64,000 bases of DNA from Actinomadura nitritigenes (GTDB lineage Bacteria > Actinomycetota > Actinomycetes > Streptosporangiales > Streptosporangiaceae), in the NCBI RefSeq assembly GCF_017573545.1, contig NZ_JAGEOK010000041.1:20592-84591 (forward strand), given 5' to 3'. How positions within the stretch are numbered: position 1 is the stretch's first letter; the number at the start of each line of letters is the position of its first letter. The notes under the pieces are model-generated. The model made no database searches and was not told where the DNA came from. It worked only from the letters and a program-made list of their open reading frames with translations. Shown here piece after piece: positions 24,232 through 32,518 of this stretch. Position numbers and translations under genes: made by a program.

Positions 24232-25149
24232 ATGCACAGGAATCTCGCCCGTTCGGTCCGGCTCCTCTCCGTCGCGTCCGTCCTCGCCGCCGGCGCGGCC
24301 CTCGCCCCGCCCGCGAGCGCCGCGGCCCCGGCGAGACCCGCGGCCGCAGCCGTTCAACGCGCCGCCGACAACCCGTACCAGCGCGGCCCCGCGCCGACCG
24401 AGGCGAGCATCACCGCGGAGAAGGGCCCGTTCGCCATCGAGACGATCCCGGTCCCGGCGGGCAGCGGCACCGGCTTCAACAAGGGCACCGTCTACGCGCC
24501 GACCGACACGAGCCAGGGCACGTTCGGCGCCATCGTCGTCTCGCCCGGCTTCGTCTCCCCGGAGGCGTGGATCTCCTGGTACGGGCCCCGGCTCGCGTCC
24601 CAGGGCTTCGTCGTCATGACCCTGGAGACCAACAGCCTCGTCGACGTCCCCGCCTCGCGCGGCGACCAGCTGCTCGCCGCCCTCGACTGGCTGACCGGCA
24701 AGAGCGGCGTCAAGAACCGCATCGACACGAGCCGCACCGCCGTCATGGGCCACTCGATGGGCGGCGGCGGGACGCTCGAAGCCGCCAACAAGCGGCCGTC
24801 CCTCAAGGCCGACATCCCGCTCGCGCCGTGGGACACCAACTACAGCTTCCCGAACATCAGGACCCCGACCCTCATCATGGGGGCGGACAACGACTTCATC
24901 GCGCCCGCGTCGTCGATGGCCGAGTCGTACTACAACAACGTCAGGACGGCGCCGGAGAAGGCGTACCTGCTGCTGAGGAACGCCGGCCACATGACCTTCA
25001 CGTCGCCGAACACCACCATCGCGAAGTACTCCATCGCGTGGATGAAGCGGTTCGTCGACAACGACACCCGCTACGACCAGTTCCTGTGCCCGGCGCCGAA
25101 GCCGGACGCCGGCATCGCGAAGTACCTGGACACCTGCCCCAACGGGTGA
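24232..25149 (+). CDS. secreted cutinase/polyester hydrolase-like enzyme
   Basis: A 305-residue exported alpha/beta hydrolase closely patterned on actinobacterial cutinases (Thermobifida type, which hydrolyse polyesters including PET). A Sec signal peptide covers about 1-31 (ends ASAAA). The mature part starts near DNPYQRGPAPTEASI. Catalytic Ser175 is in GHSMGGGG, Asp221 in GADNDFIAP and His253 in NAGHM. TPW-type subsite LAPW ends at Trp200, and WMKRFVDNDTRYDQFLCP plus the closing Cys286-Cys302 pair match the family disulphide. Differences from the Thermobifida enzyme: Phe107 replaces the oxyanion-hole/aromatic-clamp Tyr and Asp201 replaces the His after Trp. Activity on polyester is inference. 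Confidence 0.9.
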   Translation: MHRNLARSVRLLSVASVLAAGAALAPPASAAAPARPAAAAVQRAADNPYQRGPAPTEASITAEKGPFAIETIPVPAGSGTGFNKGTVYAPTDTSQGTFGAIVVSPGFVSPEAWISWYGPRLASQGFVVMTLETNSLVDVPASRGDQLLAALDWLTGKSGVKNRIDTSRTAVMGHSMGGGGTLEAANKRPSLKADIPLAPWDTNYSFPNIRTPTLIMGADNDFIAPASSMAESYYNNVRTAPEKAYLLLRNAGHMTFTSPNTTIAKYSIAWMKRFVDNDTRYDQFLCPAPKPDAGIAKYLDTCPNG

Positions 25150-25166
25150 CCCGCCCGGAACGACGG

Positions 25167-25198
25167 CGGCGCCCCCGCGCGCGAGACCGGGGGCGCCG
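25167..25198. terminator. stem-loop between convergent genes
   Basis: CGGCGCCCCCG (25167-25177) and CGGGGGCGCCG (25188-25198) form a perfect 11-bp stem with a 10-nt loop, 17 bp after the cutinase-like gene and 9 bp before the end of the convergent PucR-type gene. Confidence 0.6.
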
Positions 25199-25207
25199 TC
25201 CCCCGTT

Positions 25208-26428
25208 TCACGCGGGGGACAGCCGCCGGTCCCCGGAGTCGATGCGGACGAGGTGGTGCAGCAGGAGCAGCAGCTCCATCCGCCGGTCCGGGTCCAGCAT
25301 CGCGCCGCCGATGGTCTCCTCCAGCCGCCGGATCCGGTACCGGACGGTCTGCTCGTGCACGAGGAGCCGCTCCGCCGCCGCCACCGCGTTGTCGCGGCAC
25401 TCCATGTAGGTCAGCAGCGTCCGCGACAGCGCGTCCCTGCGGTGCGGCGCCAGCGCCATCAGCGGCCCGAGCCGGGCGTCGAGCGCCACGTCCAGCAGCT
25501 CCTCGCTCTGCGCCGCGACCAGGGTCGGCAGGTGGTCCAGGCAGCGCAGCGGCTCCTTGCCCGGCAGGACGCCGCGCTCGATCAGCGCGAGGCCGCGCCG
25601 GGCCCAGCGCAGCGACAGCGCGGCCCGCGCCGGCGGGACGGTCGGCCCGACCGCCGCCGCCCGCGTCCCCTTCACCGCCGCGGGCAGCCGGTCCCGGCCG
25701 GGGCCGTCCGGGTCCGGGAAGATCAGATAGGGGTCCGCGGCGTCCCAGTCGGCGAGGAACGCGGGCGGCAGCACCGGGACGGGCCCGCCGGGCGCCGGGC
25801 GGAACGCGACGACCGCGAGCGTGCGCGGCACCTGCCAGCCGGCCTCCCCGGCCAGCTCCCCGATCGCCTCGTCGCTGGCCGGCGGGTCCATGACCAGCAG
25901 GTCGCGCAGCCGCCGGCGGAACCGCTCCCGCTCGCCCGCGAGCTCGCCCTGCGCCCGCGCGTACCCCTGCCCGGCCGCGCAGGCGATCCGCTCCAGGAAC
26001 ACGAACAGCGACTCGGTGATCGTCCCGAGGACGTCCAGCGACCAGCCGAGCCGCCGGGCGTCCTTGATGAACCGGCGGCACGCGACCTGCCCGCCGACCC
26101 GGATCGCGGTCTGGAGCCCGTCCAGGCTGCGGCCCGTGCGCGCCTCGTACGCGCCGATGCCCTCGAAGATGCCGGTGACCGTGCCCCAGTCCAGGTCGGG
26201 CCGGCCGATGGAGTCCACGAACTGCCGGACCGTCTGCTCGACGGCCCACCGCATCCGGCGCCCGTAGCGGCTCTCCGGCGGGCGCGCGTACTCGGGGACG
26301 AGCGCCTGGATCTCGCCGACCATCTCGCTCGCGGCGGCCTCCAGGTACGGCCGCAGCGGCTCGGCGATGCCGGCGGGCACCCCGGAGAGCGGGAACTCCG
26401 AGGCGGCGGGATTGGCGGACCGGCTCAA
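25208..26428 (-). CDS. PucR/CdaR-type helix-turn-helix regulator
   Basis: A 406-residue regulator: an N-terminal RsbRD-like helical region (about 15-170), a middle GGDEF-like sensor part, and a C-terminal PucR-type helix-turn-helix (about 335-395; TLLTYMECRDNAVAAAERLL, VHEQTVRYRIRRLEETIG). This architecture is common in actinobacteria, often next to oxidation or hydrolase genes. The TTG at 26428 is chosen as start because AGGAGGG lies 7 nt upstream and the codons are in frame with the domain. Target unknown; the adjacent cutinase-like gene is convergent, so not an obvious one. Confidence 0.85.
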   Translation of the reverse strand: MSRSANPAASEFPLSGVPAGIAEPLRPYLEAAASEMVGEIQALVPEYARPPESRYGRRMRWAVEQTVRQFVDSIGRPDLDWGTVTGIFEGIGAYEARTGRSLDGLQTAIRVGGQVACRRFIKDARRLGWSLDVLGTITESLFVFLERIACAAGQGYARAQGELAGERERFRRRLRDLLVMDPPASDEAIGELAGEAGWQVPRTLAVVAFRPAPGGPVPVLPPAFLADWDAADPYLIFPDPDGPGRDRLPAAVKGTRAAAVGPTVPPARAALSLRWARRGLALIERGVLPGKEPLRCLDHLPTLVAAQSEELLDVALDARLGPLMALAPHRRDALSRTLLTYMECRDNAVAAAERLLVHEQTVRYRIRRLEETIGGAMLDPDRRMELLLLLHHLVRIDSGDRRLSPA

Positions 26429-26536
26429 GGCACCCTCCTGGAACTCGCGACCCTTGACGCCACTGGGCCTCCCAGCGTCCGCCGCCCGCCCCCGCGACGC
26501 TAGGCGGAACCGAGATGGATCCGCCCGCCGCGATTG

Positions 26537-26977
26537 TCAGCGTTCTGACAGTCTCCGGGGCGGATCGGCGGCGGCGTCGATGACGGTGAGGAGTTCGCGG
26601 AGGGTTTCGCGCTGGGCGTCCGAGAGCGGGGAGAGCACCTCGCGGGCGGCCTCGCGGCGGGTGCCGGCGATGCGCGCGCGGACGGCGCGGCCCTCGTCCG
26701 TCGGGCGGACGAGCAGGGACCGGCGGTTGGCCGGGTCGGGCTCGCGGGTGACGAGGCCGTCCGCCTCCAGGGCGTCCACCAGCGTGGTCACGGAGCGGGG
26801 GACGATGTCGAGGCGGCGGGCGAGGTCGGTCATCCGCAGCGGGCCGTCCGTGCCGACGATCACCCGGAGCGCGCGCGACTGGGCGGGGGTGAGGCCGAGC
26901 GGCGCGAGCCGCTCCACCTGGTGCCGCCGTATCCGCTTGGCCGCCATCAGGAACAGGTCGGCCAGATCGTTCTCCAT
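26537..26977 (-). CDS. MarR-family repressor
   Basis: A 146-residue winged-helix MarR regulator. LAPLGLTPAQSRALRVIV, MTDLARRLDIVPRSVTTLVDALEADGLV with wing EPDPANRRSLLV, and C-terminal dimerisation helix SDAQRETLRELLTVID are all typical. It is divergent from the ABC exporter gene; the region between them carries a perfect inverted repeat that is its probable operator, so it is expected to repress both itself and the exporter and to be released by a drug-like ligand. Confidence 0.92.
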   Translation of the reverse strand: MENDLADLFLMAAKRIRRHQVERLAPLGLTPAQSRALRVIVGTDGPLRMTDLARRLDIVPRSVTTLVDALEADGLVTREPDPANRRSLLVRPTDEGRAVRARIAGTRREAAREVLSPLSDAQRETLRELLTVIDAAADPPRRLSER

Positions 26978-26983
26978 GGAACC

Positions 26984-27027
26984 GAGCTTAGCTCATAGTT
27001 GGGCGGAAATAATTATGAGCTAAGCTC
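26984..27027. promoter_or_regulatory. MarR operator, 14-bp inverted repeat
   Basis: GAGCTTAGCTCATA (26984-26997) is repeated exactly as its reverse complement TATGAGCTAAGCTC (27014-27027), 16 bp apart. Each arm itself contains a near-palindrome (GAGCT-T-AGCTC), so two dimers could bind side by side. It begins 7 bp from the MarR start and ends 37 bp before the exporter ATG. Confidence 0.7.
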
Positions 27028-27064
27028 AGTTACATCGAGGGTCGTCCCCCGGAAGGAGCCGCCC

Positions 27065-28882
27065 ATGGCGAAGGACCCCACCGCGAAGCCCACCACCGAC
27101 CTCACCGCCGACTCCGCTCCCGCTCCCGGCGCCGCGCGCTCCGATCGCGCCCGCATCCTGCGCCTGTTCGTCCCCTACCGCGCCCGGCTCGCCGTCGTCG
27201 CGCTGCTCGTCGGCCTGTCCGCGCTCGTCTCGCTGGCCTCGCCGTTCATGCTGCGCCACATCCTGGACGTCGCGCTGCCGCAGGGCCGCACCGGACTGCT
27301 GTCCCTGCTCGCCCTCGGCATGATCGCGATCTCCGTCGCGACCAGCGTGTTCTCCGTCCTGCAGACCTACATCTCCACCGGCGTCGGGCAGCGCGTCATG
27401 CACGACCTGCGCACCGCCGTCTACGCGCACCTGCAGCGGATGCCGCTGGCGTTCTTCACCCGGACCCGCACCGGCGAGGTGCAGTCCCGGATCGCCAACG
27501 ACATCGGCGGCATGCAGTCCACGGTCACCACCACCGTGACCTCGCTCGTCTCCAACTTCACCTCCGTGACCGCGACCGCCATCGCGATGCTCGCGCTGGA
27601 CTGGCGGCTCACCCTCGTCACGATGGTCACGCTGCCGTTCTTCGTGTGGATCAGCCGCCGCGTCGGCAGCGAGCGCCGGCGGATCACCTCCCGGCGGCAG
27701 CGGCAGCTCGCCGCGATGTCGGCGATCGTGGAGGAGTCGCTGTCGGTCAGCGGCATCCTGCTCGGCCGCACCATGGGCCGCTCGCCCGCGCTCACCGACC
27801 GGTTCGCCGGCGAGTCCCGCGACCTCGCCGACCTGGAGATCCGCTCGAGCATGGCCGGGCGGTGGCGGCAGTCCACGATCCAGATCGTCATGTCGGCGAT
27901 GCCCGCGCTCACCTACTGGGCCGCCGGGCTCACCGTCTCGCAGGGCCACCCGCTCGTGTCGATCGGCACCCTCGTCGCGTTCACCACCCTGCAGACCAGC
28001 CTGTTCCGGCCGACCGTCCAGCTGCTCCAGACCGCCGTCGACGTGCAGAGCTCCATGTCGCTGTTCCGGCGGATCTTCGAGTACCTCGACCTGGAACCCG
28101 GCCTGGAGGAGCCCGCCGCGCCGCACCCGCTGCCCCGGGCCCGCGGCCACGTCCGCTTCGAGGACGTCGGCTTCGCCTACGACGCGGACTCCGCCGCGCT
28201 CACCGGCATCGACCTGGACGTCCCCGCCGGGTCGTCCCTCGCCGTCGTCGGCGAGACCGGATCCGGCAAGACCACCCTCAGCTACCTGGTGCCGCGGCTG
28301 TACGACGCGACGTCCGGGCGCGTCACCATCGACGGCGTGGACGTGCGGGACCTGTCGTTCGCCGACCTGTCCGCCGCCGTCGGCGTCGTCTCCCAGGAGA
28401 CCTACCTGTTCCACGCGTCCGTCGCCGACAACCTGCGGTTCGCCAAGCCCGACGCGACCGACGCCGAGCTGCACGCCGCCGCCCGCGCCGCGCAGATCCA
28501 CGACCACGTCAGCGGCCTGCCCGACGGCTACGACACCGTCGTCGGCGAGCGCGGCTACCGGTTCTCCGGCGGCGAGAAGCAGCGCCTCGCCATCGCCCGG
28601 ACGATCCTGCGCAACCCGCCGATCCTCGTCCTGGACGAGGCGACCAGCGCGCTCGACACCCAGACCGAGCACGCCGTCCAGCAGGCCATCGACGCGCTCG
28701 CCGAGGGGCGCACCACCATCACCATCGCGCACCGGCTCTCGACCGTCCGGGACGCGGACCAGATCGTCGTCCTCGACCACGGGCGCGTCGCCGAGCGCGG
28801 CACCCACGCCGAGCTGCTCGCCGCGGGCGGCCTCTACACCGCGCTGGTCTCCCGCGACGAGGACCTGACCCCCGCCGCCTGA
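27065..28882 (+). CDS. ABC exporter, fused membrane and ATPase domains
   Basis: A 605-residue half-transporter of the multidrug/lipid exporter type. The membrane domain (six helices, about 40-340) begins LFVPYRARLAVVALLVGLSA; the ATPase follows with P-loop GETGSGKTT near 395-403, Q-loop VVSQETYLFHASVADNLRF, signature RFSGGEKQRLAIAR (FSGGE instead of LSGGQ), Walker B ILVLDEATSALD and switch His in TIAHRLSTV. It would act as a homodimer. ATG 27065 follows GGAAGGAG. Regulation by the divergent MarR repressor is likely. Substrate unknown, plausibly an antibiotic or toxic lipid. Confidence 0.94.
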   Translation: MAKDPTAKPTTDLTADSAPAPGAARSDRARILRLFVPYRARLAVVALLVGLSALVSLASPFMLRHILDVALPQGRTGLLSLLALGMIAISVATSVFSVLQTYISTGVGQRVMHDLRTAVYAHLQRMPLAFFTRTRTGEVQSRIANDIGGMQSTVTTTVTSLVSNFTSVTATAIAMLALDWRLTLVTMVTLPFFVWISRRVGSERRRITSRRQRQLAAMSAIVEESLSVSGILLGRTMGRSPALTDRFAGESRDLADLEIRSSMAGRWRQSTIQIVMSAMPALTYWAAGLTVSQGHPLVSIGTLVAFTTLQTSLFRPTVQLLQTAVDVQSSMSLFRRIFEYLDLEPGLEEPAAPHPLPRARGHVRFEDVGFAYDADSAALTGIDLDVPAGSSLAVVGETGSGKTTLSYLVPRLYDATSGRVTIDGVDVRDLSFADLSAAVGVVSQETYLFHASVADNLRFAKPDATDAELHAAARAAQIHDHVSGLPDGYDTVVGERGYRFSGGEKQRLAIARTILRNPPILVLDEATSALDTQTEHAVQQAIDALAEGRTTITIAHRLSTVRDADQIVVLDHGRVAERGTHAELLAAGGLYTALVSRDEDLTPAA

Positions 28883-29170
28883 CGCGCCGGGCGGCCGCGC
28901 CGCGCGGGCCTGCGGAGCGGCAGCGGCGGCCACGGCGGGCCGCGCGCCGGAAAAGGCGATCTCCCCGGCCCGGCCCAACCGGAATTCTTGGTAAAGGAAT
29001 TCCATCGCCGGTCAAAAGGAACCGGATCACCGGCAATGGAGAGAAGATCGCCAAGAGGTGACGGGGCGGTTCCGGCAGGCCGTCGCGATGCCTCTTCTCC
29101 TTGATCGCGCGCGAAAAACTTGACGCGTCGGAGGTCGACTTCCGCGGCACGCTGCGGAATGGTCTCCGGC

Positions 29171-29422
29171 ATGGATTCCCGAATTCGAACCTCCACCGCC
29201 GCCGGCCCCACCGGATGGCTGCTCTCCTTTCTCTCCGCTCGGGAGCAGGGCCTCCGCCCGCACAGCGGCCGCGCGGCGGGTCCCGCGGAATGGCTGCTGG
29301 TCTTCCTCGAGGTCGAGCAGGCCGAACTGGCCGCCCGGCAGCGCCCCGCCGCCGTCGCGTCCCGCCCCGGCGGCCGGACCGAGGAGCACCCGTTCGGCCG
29401 CATGAACGCCCGCAGCGCATAG
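29171..29422 (+). CDS. 83-aa protein with an internal duplication
   Basis: A small protein I cannot place in a family. Residues 10-26 (AAGPTGWLLSFLSAREQ) and 35-50 (AAGPAEWLLVFLEVEQ) are two copies of one motif, GPxxWLLxFL; the remainder is Arg/Ala/Pro-rich. The start ATG 29171 is the first that begins close to the repeats. It ends 11 bp before the membrane-protein gene at 29434, and that spacing suggests co-transcription. The 288 bp before it, after the ABC exporter gene, contain no supported gene. Confidence 0.6.
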   Translation: MDSRIRTSTAAGPTGWLLSFLSAREQGLRPHSGRAAGPAEWLLVFLEVEQAELAARQRPAAVASRPGGRTEEHPFGRMNARSA

Positions 29423-29433
29423 AGACGAAGGTC

Positions 29434-30240
29434 ATGATCATCGAGATGTTCCTCGCCGCCCTGATCGGCGGCGCGATCGGAGTCGCCGAACTCGTCGCCC
29501 GCTACCGCGACAAGCCCGTCGCGGCGCTGCTGTCCCCGGGCGGCCTGCTGTTCGCCCTCGTCAACACCGGCGCGTCCGTGGTCGCGCTGATCGCCGTCAC
29601 CGCCGCCGGCTGGCGGTTCGGGCTGCCCTACACGATGCCGCCGACCGCGCTGCTGGTCGTCCACGTGATCGCCGCCGGGCTCGGCTCCACCGCCCTCCTG
29701 CGCATGTCGTTCGCCCCGGCGCAGACGTCGTCGCCCGGCACCGGCCCGATCGCGCTGCTCAACGGGATCCTGCGGATCGCCGACTGCGAGCTGGAGCGCA
29801 AGCGCGCCATCAGCCGGCTCTCCCACAACGACCTCGCGGACCTGTCGTTCGAGCGCGACCACGCCGCGCTCGCCGAGCTCTGCTGCCACCTGCTGCGCGA
29901 GTTCGACCTGGCCGAGGCGCAGCGGCTCGGCGGGCTCGCGGCCGAGCTCAGCGCCCGCGACGACCTGACCGACGCCGACAAGCTGGACTGCTGGGGCCTG
30001 GAGCTGACCCGGCTGGTCGGCGAGCGCGCCCTGCGGCAGGCGGCGCGGCGGCTCCGCGACCGCCCGCACGAGGAGCCGGGCGCCGCCGAGGACGAGCGGC
30101 TCGCCTCGGTCGCGGCCGAGCCGGAGCAGCCGGCCGAACCCGCGTCCGTCCCGCCGCCCCGCCCGCCGCTCGGCAAGACCTCCCGGCTCGCGCCGCACGC
30201 GAACGGCCGGATCGAACGCAAGTCGTTCAGCGATGTCTGA
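29434..30240 (+). CDS. membrane protein with cytoplasmic helical tail, unknown
   Basis: A 268-residue protein with about three N-terminal hydrophobic helices (IEMFLAALIGGAIGVAELVA, LLSPGGLLFALVNTGASVVA plus VALIAVTAAGW, and TALLVVHVIAAGLGSTALL), then a soluble helical region (about 100-200; ELERKRAISRLSHNDLADL, LAELCCHLLREFDLAEAQRL) and a disordered Pro/Glu-rich C terminus. I do not recognise the family. It probably forms a pair with the 83-aa repeat protein just upstream. A strong hairpin follows it. Confidence 0.65.
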   Translation: MIIEMFLAALIGGAIGVAELVARYRDKPVAALLSPGGLLFALVNTGASVVALIAVTAAGWRFGLPYTMPPTALLVVHVIAAGLGSTALLRMSFAPAQTSSPGTGPIALLNGILRIADCELERKRAISRLSHNDLADLSFERDHAALAELCCHLLREFDLAEAQRLGGLAAELSARDDLTDADKLDCWGLELTRLVGERALRQAARRLRDRPHEEPGAAEDERLASVAAEPEQPAEPASVPPPRPPLGKTSRLAPHANGRIERKSFSDV

Positions 30241-30252
30241 CGCTCCGTGAGA

Positions 30253-30283
30253 ACCGGTGTGCCCCGCCACGGGGCACACCGGT
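30253..30283. terminator. 14-bp stem, 3-nt loop bidirectional terminator
   Basis: ACCGGTGTGCCCCG (30253-30266) and CGGGGCACACCGGT (30270-30283) pair perfectly across a 3-nt loop and are followed by ATTTCATTG. It sits between the plus-strand membrane-protein gene and the minus-strand 62-aa gene, which supports both gene ends. Confidence 0.8.
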
Positions 30284-30298
30284 ATTTCATTGCCCGCG

Positions 30299-30487
30299 CT
30301 ATTTCGGCCGGGCGGCGGCCGGCGCCGTTTCGCCCCGCTCTTCCAGCACCGCGGCGATGCGGTGCAGCGCCTCCGCCATCGAGATCATCGCCTGCACCTG
30401 CGCGGCCGCCATGAGATTTGCCGGCGACGGATCCGCGGCCTGCGCCTCCGCCGCCGCGTCGCACGCTTGCTGGCTCCACCAATGCAC
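30299..30487 (-). CDS. 62-aa helical protein, unknown
   Basis: GTG at 30487 opens a 62-codon frame ending 16 bp from the bidirectional terminator. The product begins MHWWSQQACDAAAEAQAAD and continues with one long amphipathic helix (NLMAAAQVQAMISMAEAL, HRIAAVLEERGE). There is no clear ribosome site. It is divergent from the gene at 30559. Support rests on coding-like helix content and on the terminator, so it remains tentative. Confidence 0.45.
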   Translation of the reverse strand: MHWWSQQACDAAAEAQAADPSPANLMAAAQVQAMISMAEALHRIAAVLEERGETAPAAARPK

Positions 30488-30558
30488 CCGCCGATCCTAT
30501 TCGAACCGACCATTCCGCACCGGCCGCCGCGCGGTCGCAACCGAAAGGCCCGAATTCC

Positions 30559-30777
30559 GTGAGCGCCCGTCCGCCCGCCCCGCGTCCCGGCCGTCCGAAC
30601 GTCCCGCCCCCGCCCTGGACCGGCAAGCCGCTCCGCCGCCTCACCGCCGGCGAGCTCGCCGAGGCCCTGGAGTACCTGGAGCGGCACCGTCCCGACGACG
30701 ACGTCCTCGGCCGCGCGCTGGCCGGCGAGTTCGCCCGCCGCACCGCCGCCGAGCACCACGCCTTCCACTTCGACTGA
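30559..30777 (+). CDS. 72-aa hypothetical protein
   Basis: A GTG-started small protein with a Pro-rich N terminus (RPPAPRPGRPNVPPPPWTG) followed by a compact helical part, PLRRLTAGELAEALEYLERH, RPDDDVLGRALAGEFARR, ending in AEHHAFHFD. Family unknown. The sharp change from disordered to helical and the strict reading frame support coding. It converges on the MFS gene with 6 bp between stops. Confidence 0.5.
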   Translation: MSARPPAPRPGRPNVPPPPWTGKPLRRLTAGELAEALEYLERHRPDDDVLGRALAGEFARRTAAEHHAFHFD

Positions 30778-30783
30778 CCCCGG

Positions 30784-32004
30784 TCAGGCCGCCTCCGGGG
30801 CGGGGGCGGGCTCGGAGCGCGCCGGCGCGGCCCGGCGCGCGAGGAGCGGGACGCACAGGAAGGCGGACGCCCCCATGACCGCGAAGTACGGCGCCGTCCC
30901 GGCGTCCAGCAGGAACCCGCCCGCGAGCGGCCCCAGGAAGAACCCGAGCTGCCGCACCTCCGACAGCCCGAAGTAGGCGCCCTTGAGCTCGTCGGACGCC
31001 AGCTCGTGGACGGCCATGTCGGGCATCGGGAGCAGGATCCCCTCGCCGGCCGTCCAGAACACGATGCCCGCGTACAGCCAGGCGAGGCCGGCCGGGCTCG
31101 CCCAGAAGCAGCCGAACGCCAGCGTGAAGCCCGCCGCGCCCGCCCAGACCATCGCGGCGCGGCCGAGGCGGCCGGACACGCGGTCGATCGGGAGCTGGAA
31201 CAGCAGCGCCAGGACGGCGTTGGTGATGAACAGCGCGGCGAAGTAACCCTCGGCGCGGTCGCCGTACCGGCCCTTCATGTAGAGCGGGATCATCGACTCC
31301 AGCTGCGAGAAGACGAAGAACACCAGGACGCCGCCGGCGACCACCGCGAGGAGCCGCCGGTCCCGGAGGGTCGCGCGGAGCGACTCCCGCGCGGACGGGG
31401 CGGACGCGCCGTCCTCCCCGGCGGGCGGCCGCAGCGCCGCCAGCTCCCGGTTCCGCAGCAGCACCAGCAGCAGGTAGGCGGCGTAGAACGCGGCCGGGAC
31501 GGAGAAGAACGCGACCGCGCCGGCGTGGTAGAGGGCGCCGCCGATCGCGGGCCCGACGACCGCCCCGGCGCACAGCGTCATGTACCGGATCCGGAAGATC
31601 CGCCCCTCCTCGTCGGCGGCGTGGGACAGCAGCTTCTTCGCGCCCGGCTCCACCATCAGCCGCGCCGCGCCCAGCGCCAGGAACAGCGGCACGATCGCGG
31701 CGGGGGCGCTCGCCGCGGCCAGCAGCCCGTACACGGCCACGTGGAGGACGAGCCCGGCCCGCATCAGCGGCACCGCGCCGAGGCGGTCGACGAGCACGCC
31801 GCCCGCGAGGCCCCCGAACGCGGCGGTGAGCGCGACGGCGCCGACCACCGCGCCGACGGCCGGCTTGCCGAGGCCGGTGTGCTCGCTCAGGTAGAGGGGC
31901 GCGAACGGCATGGCGGCGAAGAAGGCCACCGAGTTCAGCAGCGCTCCGCCTTCCAGCAGCCGCTGCGCCGGCGTCAGCCGCCACAGCGGCGTCCGGGCGC
32001 TCAT
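30784..32004 (-). CDS. MFS transporter
   Basis: A 406-residue major-facilitator permease with 12 predicted helices. The loop 2-3 motif GGVLVDRLGAVPLMRAGL is present, as is GRIFRIRYMTLCAGAVVGPAIGGAL near helix 5 (motif C-like, typical of drug/H+ antiporters). VFFVFSQLESMIPLYMKGRYGD opens the C-terminal half. The substrate cannot be inferred. Its start at 32004 is divergent from the DUF488 gene at 32077. Confidence 0.88.
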   Translation of the reverse strand: MSARTPLWRLTPAQRLLEGGALLNSVAFFAAMPFAPLYLSEHTGLGKPAVGAVVGAVALTAAFGGLAGGVLVDRLGAVPLMRAGLVLHVAVYGLLAAASAPAAIVPLFLALGAARLMVEPGAKKLLSHAADEEGRIFRIRYMTLCAGAVVGPAIGGALYHAGAVAFFSVPAAFYAAYLLLVLLRNRELAALRPPAGEDGASAPSARESLRATLRDRRLLAVVAGGVLVFFVFSQLESMIPLYMKGRYGDRAEGYFAALFITNAVLALLFQLPIDRVSGRLGRAAMVWAGAAGFTLAFGCFWASPAGLAWLYAGIVFWTAGEGILLPMPDMAVHELASDELKGAYFGLSEVRQLGFFLGPLAGGFLLDAGTAPYFAVMGASAFLCVPLLARRAAPARSEPAPAPEAA

Positions 32005-32076
32005 GCCCCGATTGTGCGGCGGGGGTCCGACATTTCCCGGCTCATGGCCGCCGGGGGACGGGGTAGGAACGGGGGC

Positions 32077-32433
32077 ATGGCACGTGATGTGAGGGTGCGC
32101 CGCGTCTACGACGGCGCCGACGAGGGGGACGGGGAGCGGGTCCTGGTGGACCGCGTGTGGCCGCGCGGCCTGTCGAAGGAGGAGGCCCGCCTCTCCCGGT
32201 GGGAGAAGGACGTCGCCCCGTCCACCGAGCTGCGCAAGTGGTACGGGCACGATGTGGACCGGTTCGAGGAGTTCCGGCGGCGCTACGGCGCCGAGCTGGA
32301 GGACCCCGAGCGCGCCGCGGCCCTCGACCGGCTGCGCGGCGACGCCGACCCGGGCCCGCTGACGCTGCTCACCGGCACGAAGGACGTCGACCACAGCCAG
32401 GCGGCGGTGCTCGCGGAGATCCTCGCCCGCTGA
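32077..32433 (+). CDS. DUF488 family protein
   Basis: A 118-residue protein of the DUF488 family, recognised by RVYDGADEGDGERVLVDRVW, PRGLSKEEARLSRWEKDVAP, LRKWYGHD and the ending TLLTGTKDVDHSQAAVLAEIL. Family role is poorly defined. ATG 32077 is the first start after the divergent MFS gene. Confidence 0.85.
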   Translation: MARDVRVRRVYDGADEGDGERVLVDRVWPRGLSKEEARLSRWEKDVAPSTELRKWYGHDVDRFEEFRRRYGAELEDPERAAALDRLRGDADPGPLTLLTGTKDVDHSQAAVLAEILAR

Positions 32434-32518
32434 CGCCCCGCCCACGGACCATTACTCGCCGGTAACTGAGTATTCGCGCCCATGCGCCCGGACGGGCCGG
32501 TGCGGCATCGTGGCGGGC

